Shown piece by piece: positions 6,267 to 10,490 of a stretch of DNA of 10,490 nt. Within the stretch, counting starts at the first letter, position 1; the number at the start of each line of letters is the position of its first letter. The notes beneath the pieces were generated by a model. That model ran no database searches. It was not told the DNA's origin and saw only the letters and a program-made list of their open reading frames with translations. The stretch covers positions 1-10,490 of the forward strand of contig JBBQYA010000095.1 in the NCBI GenBank assembly GCA_038209155.1. Direction: 5' to 3'. The translations under genes and the position numbers were made by a program. The stretch is from JBBQYA01 sp038209155 (GTDB lineage: Bacteria; Bacteroidota; Bacteroidia; Sphingobacteriales; Sphingobacteriaceae).

Positions 6267-6971
6267 CTATGCAGAAACTACTATTTCTGAATTTGCATAA
6301 TCATTTTCTATAATTCCATCTCTTAAACGAACAATTCTATGTGCGTGCCTAGCAATGTCTTCTTCGTGGGTCACTAAAATAATAGTATTTCCTTTTTTAT
6401 GAATTTCTTCCAACAATGCCATTATTTCTACCGAAGTTTTGGTATCCAAATTTCCGGTAGGCTCATCGGCTAAAATTATAGAAGGATGATTTACCAATGC
6501 CCTTGCCATAGCCACTCTTTGTCTTTGGCCTCCCGAAAGCTCGTTTGGTCGGTGTTTTACTCTATCAGCGAGACCTACTCCCGTTAAAACATCCATTGCA
6601 CGTTTATCCCTTTCAGCTTTAGAAAAACCTGCGTAAATTAATGGTAATGCTACATTTTCTAAAGCAGTAGATCTTGGCAATAAATTAAAAGTCTGAAATA
6701 CAAATCCAATTTCTTTATTTCTAACTTCTGCTAAATCGTTGTCGGTCATGTTGCTTACATCTATTCCATTTAGAACATATAAACCTTTGCTAGGAGTATC
6801 TAAACATCCCAATATATTCATTAAGGTAGATTTTCCAGAACCAGATGGACCCATTAAGGCTACAAATTCTCCTTTTTTTATCGTCAATGAAACAGAAACC
6901 AAAGCATTGATGGTCTCTGAACCAATTTGGTATGATTTTCCAATATTTTCTATTTTAATTAAATCCTGCAT
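6267..6971 (-). CDS. ABC transporter ATP-binding protein, MacB/LolD type
   Basis: Cytoplasmic ATPase subunit of an ABC system of the MacB/LolD/FtsE-like group (lipoprotein release, peptide or drug efflux, or mechanotransmission). A complete nucleotide-binding domain is present: Walker A GPSGSGKST (41-49), Q-loop Gln93, signature LSGGQ (145-149), Walker B IILADE (165-170), and switch His202 in THE. The phrases MNILGCLD and ADEPTGNLD are typical of the MacB/LolD group. Its 234 residues equal a bare ATPase with no fused permease. No permease gene lies on either side: gatC is 62 bases upstream and the cobalamin adenosyltransferase is 56 bases downstream. The partner must be elsewhere, so the substrate cannot be told from context. 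Confidence 0.92.
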   Translation of the reverse strand: MQDLIKIENIGKSYQIGSETINALVSVSLTIKKGEFVALMGPSGSGKSTLMNILGCLDTPSKGLYVLNGIDVSNMTDNDLAEVRNKEIGFVFQTFNLLPRSTALENVALPLIYAGFSKAERDKRAMDVLTGVGLADRVKHRPNELSGGQRQRVAMARALVNHPSIILADEPTGNLDTKTSVEIMALLEEIHKKGNTIILVTHEEDIARHAHRIVRLRDGIIENDYANSEIVVSA

Positions 6972-7033
6972 GTTTCTTATTTGGCGATGAAAATATTAAA
7001 TAATTTTTTGTCTGGATAGTTGTATCAGTGTTT

Positions 7034-7321
7034 TTACTCGATCACTTTTGCAACTCGGAAATAATCTGAATTCTTTTTGGGTGCATTTAGCAAAGCTTCA
7101 TCTTTAGTAATCTCCGTTTTCACAACATCTGGTCGAAATACATTCACAGAATCTGTCATATAAATTAAAGGCTTCACATTGCTAGTATCTATTTCATTTA
7201 ACTTTTCCATGAAGGTTAAAATTTTGTTCATATCATCTATCACCTCTATTTTCTCCTCTTGAGTAAATTCAAGTCTGGCTAAATGCGCAACTTTATTTAC
7301 TAATTCTTCATTTACTTTCAT
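7034..7321 (-). CDS. gatC: Asp-tRNA(Asn)/Glu-tRNA(Gln) amidotransferase subunit C
   Basis: Small subunit of the GatCAB complex, which converts misacylated Glu-tRNA(Gln) or Asp-tRNA(Asn) into Gln-tRNA(Gln) or Asn-tRNA(Asn). GatC wraps around and stabilises GatA. Its 95 residues, the N-terminal helix VNKVAHLARLEFTQEE (9-24), the DMNKILTFMEKLNEIDTSNV stretch (29-48) and the C-terminal RPDVV region with a DYFRVAKV end (86-93) are typical of the family. The ATG overlaps the stop of plsC in an ATGA, so the two are translationally coupled. gatA and gatB are not in this window. Confidence 0.94.
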   Translation of the reverse strand: MKVNEELVNKVAHLARLEFTQEEKIEVIDDMNKILTFMEKLNEIDTSNVKPLIYMTDSVNVFRPDVVKTEITKDEALLNAPKKNSDYFRVAKVIE

Positions 7322-8073
7322 GCTATTGCTATTTCTTGTTTATTAATGTAAGTAGTCAAATTGGTATTGATGATGTTAAAAACTTGATCTCTCAAAAGTT
7401 TATCATCATCCAAAGATAAATTGGCAGTTTCTATTGGAGCATTTATATATATTTTTGAAATGCCTGGTCTTGTTCCTTTTTTTTCTCCATCATCTGGAAA
7501 AAATTCATAATTATTTAAAAATGTAACCGGAATAACTGGAATTTTATTTTCTATTGCCAATCTAAATGCTCCAGCTTTAAACTCATCCATCACTGGATAG
7601 TTTTCCGGAATCTTGCCTTCAGGAAAAATAATTAATCCCATTCCATTTGCTAAGTTCTCGCTAGCCTTCTTAAAAGCTCTGTATCCACTTATTTTGCTTT
7701 CTCTATTTACAGGAATATCGATAGTTTTAAAAAATAAACCCAAAACTGGATGTTCTAATAATTCATGCTTTCCCATAAAATGGAAATTACTTTTTGCAAT
7801 GATGCACATAAATGGAGTATCAATATGGGAAGCATGATTACCACAATAGATATATTTTCCGTTTGGCTCTGCTCCCGCAGCATAACTTACTTGATAAAAA
7901 ATGCCTGAAGAGTAGAAACTTATTTGGGACCAAAATTTTCTCAGTTTGTTTAAAACAGGATATCGCTCAGGTTTTCTAGAGAAATAAAAAAATAAAGGAA
8001 AAAGAAGGAAAAAAAATATAACAACCATTAACTGATACCAATAGCTGTGAACTCTTCTTAAAAATAAAATCAT
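7318..8073 (-). CDS. plsC: 1-acyl-sn-glycerol-3-phosphate acyltransferase (PlsC family)
   Basis: Membrane-bound acyltransferase that adds the second acyl chain to lysophosphatidic acid, giving phosphatidic acid for phospholipid synthesis. A hydrophobic helix at about 12-32 anchors it. Motif I is NHASHID with the HX4D pair His80 and Asp85. IPVNRES (120-126) stands where motif II is expected, FPEG at 150-153 is motif III, and VIPVTF (180-185) is motif IV. Motif III continues as EGK rather than the common EGT. At 251 residues it has a normal length. I chose the ATG at 8073; an in-frame TTG three codons further upstream lies inside a candidate -7 box. The stop overlaps the gatC start. Members of this family can differ in acceptor, so the exact lysolipid is an inference. 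Confidence 0.88.
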   Translation of the reverse strand: MILFLRRVHSYWYQLMVVIFFFLLFPLFFYFSRKPERYPVLNKLRKFWSQISFYSSGIFYQVSYAAGAEPNGKYIYCGNHASHIDTPFMCIIAKSNFHFMGKHELLEHPVLGLFFKTIDIPVNRESKISGYRAFKKASENLANGMGLIIFPEGKIPENYPVMDEFKAGAFRLAIENKIPVIPVTFLNNYEFFPDDGEKKGTRPGISKIYINAPIETANLSLDDDKLLRDQVFNIINTNLTTYINKQEIAIA

Positions 8074-8079
8074 CGTCGG

Positions 8080-8087
8080 CAAAAATA
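8080..8087 (-). promoter_or_regulatory. Candidate -7 box for plsC
   Basis: The minus strand reads TATTTTTG, a full match to TAnnTTTG, ending 6 bases before the plsC ATG. Transcription would begin at or within a few bases of the ATG, giving a leaderless or nearly leaderless mRNA. No TTG lies about 19 bases upstream (that position reads CTC), so only half the promoter is supported, and a chance match in AT-rich DNA is possible. Confidence 0.35.
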
Positions 8088-8112
8088 AGATATTTTACTT
8101 ACTTTCGAGGCT

Positions 8113-9105
8113 ATGGAAACGGTAGTGAGTGGCATTAGATCCACTGGAAATCTGCATTTGGGAAATTATTTCGGTGCTATTCAAAATTTTATAAAAATGC
8201 AGGAAACGCATAAGTGTTTTTTCTTCATTGCAGATTATCATTCTTTAACTACCCATCCTACTCCAGCTGATTTAAAAAATGCAGCAAAAACTGTTTTAAT
8301 TGAATATCTATCTTCTGGAATAGATCCAGAAAAATGCTCGATGTATTTTCAGTCTGATGTGCCAGAAGTTGCAGAGTTATATTTGCTTTTAAATATGAAT
8401 GCGTATTTGGGCGAATTGGAAAGAAGTACCTCTTTCAAAGATAAAGTGAGAGACAATCCAGATAATGTGAACGCAGGATTATTGACTTATCCAGTATTGA
8501 TGGCGGCTGATATTTTATTGCATAATGCTACAAAAGTACCCGTTGGCAAAGATCAAGAGCAACATTTGGAAATGTGCAGAACGTTTGCAAACCGTTTTAA
8601 TCGTTTGTATAAAGTGGAATATTTTAATGAACCAGAGGCTTTTAATTTTGGTACTCAATTGATAAAAGTTCCAGGTTTGGATGGAAAAGGAAAAATGGGA
8701 AAGTCAGAGGGAGAAGGTAATGCAATTTTTTTAGCAGATTCGCCAGAAATTATTCGCAAAAAAGTAATGAAAGCAGTGACAGATGCTGGACCAACTATAC
8801 CAAATAGTGAAATGCCAGAAGCAATTCAAAATATTTTTACTTTGTTATCCATTGTTTCTCAAGTAGACGTAATTGAACATTTTAAAACACAGTACAATAA
8901 TTGTAGTATTAGATACGGTGATATAAAAAAGCAATTAGCAGAAGATACGATTCTCTTTACTCAACCTATTCGAGAAAAAATAGTAGACATGCAGAAAAAT
9001 GATGAATACATAAAAAAAGTAGCATCAGATGGCGCATCTAAAGCAAGAGAAAGTGCTCAAAAAACAATTTCAGAGGTTAGAAAAATCATTGGTTTCAATC
9101 ATTAA
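8113..9105 (+). CDS. trpS: Tryptophanyl-tRNA synthetase
   Basis: Class Ic aminoacyl-tRNA synthetase that charges tRNA(Trp) with tryptophan using ATP. The HIGH-type motif is TGNLHLGNY (11-19). The core has GLLTYPVLMAADILL (122-136) and VPVGKDQEQHLE (142-153), which form the dimeric active site. The KMSKS-type loop reads KMGKS (194-198). Its 330 residues fit bacterial TrpS. The residue before the TG of the HIGH motif is Ser rather than the frequent Pro. The ATG at 8113 puts METVVSGIR at the N-terminus, as expected. It starts 39 bases from the divergent plsC start and leads a unit with the deoxynucleoside kinase and kdsB. No leader peptide or T-box-like structure fits into the short upstream gap. 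Confidence 0.97.
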   Translation: METVVSGIRSTGNLHLGNYFGAIQNFIKMQETHKCFFFIADYHSLTTHPTPADLKNAAKTVLIEYLSSGIDPEKCSMYFQSDVPEVAELYLLLNMNAYLGELERSTSFKDKVRDNPDNVNAGLLTYPVLMAADILLHNATKVPVGKDQEQHLEMCRTFANRFNRLYKVEYFNEPEAFNFGTQLIKVPGLDGKGKMGKSEGEGNAIFLADSPEIIRKKVMKAVTDAGPTIPNSEMPEAIQNIFTLLSIVSQVDVIEHFKTQYNNCSIRYGDIKKQLAEDTILFTQPIREKIVDMQKNDEYIKKVASDGASKARESAQKTISEVRKIIGFNH

Positions 9106-9121
9106 AATAAATACATAAGGT

Positions 9122-9739
9122 ATGCATATTGCAATTGTAGGCAACATTGGAGCGGGAAAAACTACGCTTACAGAAAAATTAGCGAAGCACTATACTTGCG
9201 AAGCTCAATATGAAGATGTAGATGAAAATCCTTATTTGAATGATTTTTATCAGGATATGAAACGGTGGTCATTTAATCTTCAAATTTATTTTCTGAACAG
9301 CCGATTTAACCAATTAATGGATATTCAGAAAAACACTCGTTTTGTTATTCAAGATCGAACAATTTATGAAGATGCCTATATTTTTGCAGATAATTTGCAC
9401 GAAATGGGTTTGATGACTTCTCGGGATTATAAAAATTATTTAGGTGTTTTCAACTCTGTAAAACAATTTATAAAACCACCTGATTTATTAATTTATCTGA
9501 AAGCATCTGTTCCTACCTTGGTTAGTCAAATTCAGAAAAGAGGGAGAGATTATGAAAGCAGTATTCGCTTAGACTATTTATCTAAATTAAATGAACGATA
9601 TGAAAATTGGATTAATTCTTACAAAGAAGGAAAATTATTGATCATTCAGGTAGATAAAATGAATTATGCTGATAATCCAGAAGATTTAGGATCTATTATT
9701 CATAGCATAGAAAAAGAATTTCATGGTTTGTTTTCTTAA
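9122..9739 (+). CDS. Deoxynucleoside kinase family protein
   Basis: Phosphorylates deoxynucleosides to monophosphates for salvage; family members act on deoxyadenosine, deoxyguanosine or deoxycytidine. The P-loop GNIGAGKTTL is at 7-16, ENPYL (35-39) holds the glutamate expected to act as base, DRTIYED (78-84) matches the DR(S/T) motif that binds the substrate, and RGRDYE (140-145) is the LID arginine loop over the phosphates. Its 205 residues are normal. Substrate preference cannot be read safely from the sequence, so no gene symbol is given. It starts 16 bases after trpS and ends 6 bases before kdsB, so the three are almost certainly on one transcript. Confidence 0.92.
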   Translation: MHIAIVGNIGAGKTTLTEKLAKHYTCEAQYEDVDENPYLNDFYQDMKRWSFNLQIYFLNSRFNQLMDIQKNTRFVIQDRTIYEDAYIFADNLHEMGLMTSRDYKNYLGVFNSVKQFIKPPDLLIYLKASVPTLVSQIQKRGRDYESSIRLDYLSKLNERYENWINSYKEGKLLIIQVDKMNYADNPEDLGSIIHSIEKEFHGLFS

Positions 9740-9745
9740 CGGGAA

Positions 9746-10480
9746 ATGAAAATATTAGGGATCATTCCAGCCAGATTTGCTTCTACTCGTTTTCCTGGAA
9801 AACCTCTCATAGAGATTGGGGAAAAAACTATGATTGAGCGGGTTTATATTCAATCAAAGAAATGCAAATTACTTTCAGAAGTTGTGGTTGCTACCGATGA
9901 TAATCGAATTTTTGATCATGTAATTTCATTTGGAGGAAAAGCAATTATGACTTCAGAAGATCATCAAAGTGGAACAGATAGATGTGCAGAAGTGGCAGGT
10001 AAATACACCGATTACGATGTTGTAATTAATATTCAAGGTGATGAACCCTTTATAGATCCAGAACAAATAGAAGTTTTGTGTAATTGCTTTTTACATCAAC
10101 AAGCAGAAATTGCAACATTGATAAGACCAATTACTAATATTTCTATTTTAGAAAATACGAACAGTCCGAAAGTGGTGATCAATCTTAATAATGAAGCATT
10201 ATATTTTAGTCGTTCGGTAATTCCATTTATCAGAAATCAAGAAAAAGAAAACTGGGCGAATCATTTTCCATTTTACCAACACATTGGAATTTACGGATAT
10301 AAAACAAAAACCTTACAGGAAATAGCCAAACTAAAACCATCAAGTTTAGAACTGGCAGAAAATTTAGAACAATTGCGTTGGTTAGAAAACGGATATAAAA
10401 TTAAAACTGCTGTGAGTTCCCATTTGTCTTTATCGATAGATTCTCCCGAAGATTTGAAAGATATTGAAAGGTATTTATAG
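9746..10480 (+). CDS. kdsB: 3-deoxy-manno-octulosonate cytidylyltransferase
   Basis: Activates Kdo with CTP to form CMP-Kdo, the donor for the inner core of lipopolysaccharide. The nucleotide-binding N-terminus IPARFASTRFPGKP (7-20), VATDD (48-52), NIQGDEP (95-101) with the metal-binding Asp99, YFSR (153-156), HIGIYGY (179-185), LEQLRWLENG (207-216) and the second metal Asp232 in IDSPEDL are all present. Its 244 residues are close to the roughly 248 of the family, so the gene is complete within the window. The start lies 6 bases after the kinase stop with no Shine-Dalgarno sequence, which suggests coupled translation. It is the last full gene; the final 10 bases show nothing. Its presence supports a Gram-negative envelope with Kdo. 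Confidence 0.96.
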   Translation: MKILGIIPARFASTRFPGKPLIEIGEKTMIERVYIQSKKCKLLSEVVVATDDNRIFDHVISFGGKAIMTSEDHQSGTDRCAEVAGKYTDYDVVINIQGDEPFIDPEQIEVLCNCFLHQQAEIATLIRPITNISILENTNSPKVVINLNNEALYFSRSVIPFIRNQEKENWANHFPFYQHIGIYGYKTKTLQEIAKLKPSSLELAENLEQLRWLENGYKIKTAVSSHLSLSIDSPEDLKDIERYL

Positions 10481-10490
10481 GTTTTTTAAT

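Noticed and set aside
1..10490. Search for tRNA, rRNA, CRISPR, insertion sequence or phage genes
   Set aside because: No cloverleaf, regularly spaced repeats, transposase, integrase or terminal inverted repeats were seen by eye on either strand.

Overview
The window is AT-rich chromosomal DNA from a Bacteroidota bacterium; the sequence does not fix the order. Three things point there. Several proteins have the typical Bacteroidota form: the 73-residue DUF2795 protein, the paired Ferritin_2 proteins, and the patatin with a GGGVLG nucleophile-side loop. No start codon is preceded by a convincing Shine-Dalgarno sequence. One intergenic region carries a full Bacteroidota-type promoter (TTG, 19 bases, TAnnTTTG). 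KdsB implies a Gram-negative outer membrane with Kdo-containing lipid A.

Layout. At 29-1534 (+) is a patatin-like phospholipase with a two-helix membrane hairpin inside its catalytic domain. It converges on two adjacent minus-strand Ferritin_2 genes (about 3015 down to 1498), both with twin-arginine signals. The terminator of the ferritin pair lies inside the 3' end of the patatin gene. An AT-rich gap without a recognisable gene (3016-3539) separates the ferritin pair from queA-ispD (+, 3540-5278). IspD converges on the DUF2795 gene (5525 down to 5304, minus), and the two share a hairpin terminator. Next comes a minus-strand run in the transcription order plsC, gatC, ABC ATPase, cobalamin adenosyltransferase (8073 down to 5662). 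The divergent plus-strand run trpS, deoxynucleoside kinase, kdsB (8113-10480) fills the rest.

How the genes work together. Most are unrelated housekeeping functions: tRNA modification (QueA), isoprenoid synthesis (IspD), tRNA charging and transamidation (TrpS, GatC), phospholipid synthesis (PlsC), nucleotide salvage (dNK), Kdo activation (KdsB) and B12 cofactor formation (ATR). The part that looks accessory is the left third, with the membrane-anchored patatin and the exported ferritin-like pair. I found no mobile element, CRISPR array, tRNA, rRNA or phage gene, and no clear sign of a new multi-gene system. The most interesting points are the patatin architecture and its 3' overlap, the two export routes predicted for the ferritin pair, and the promoter and terminator structures.
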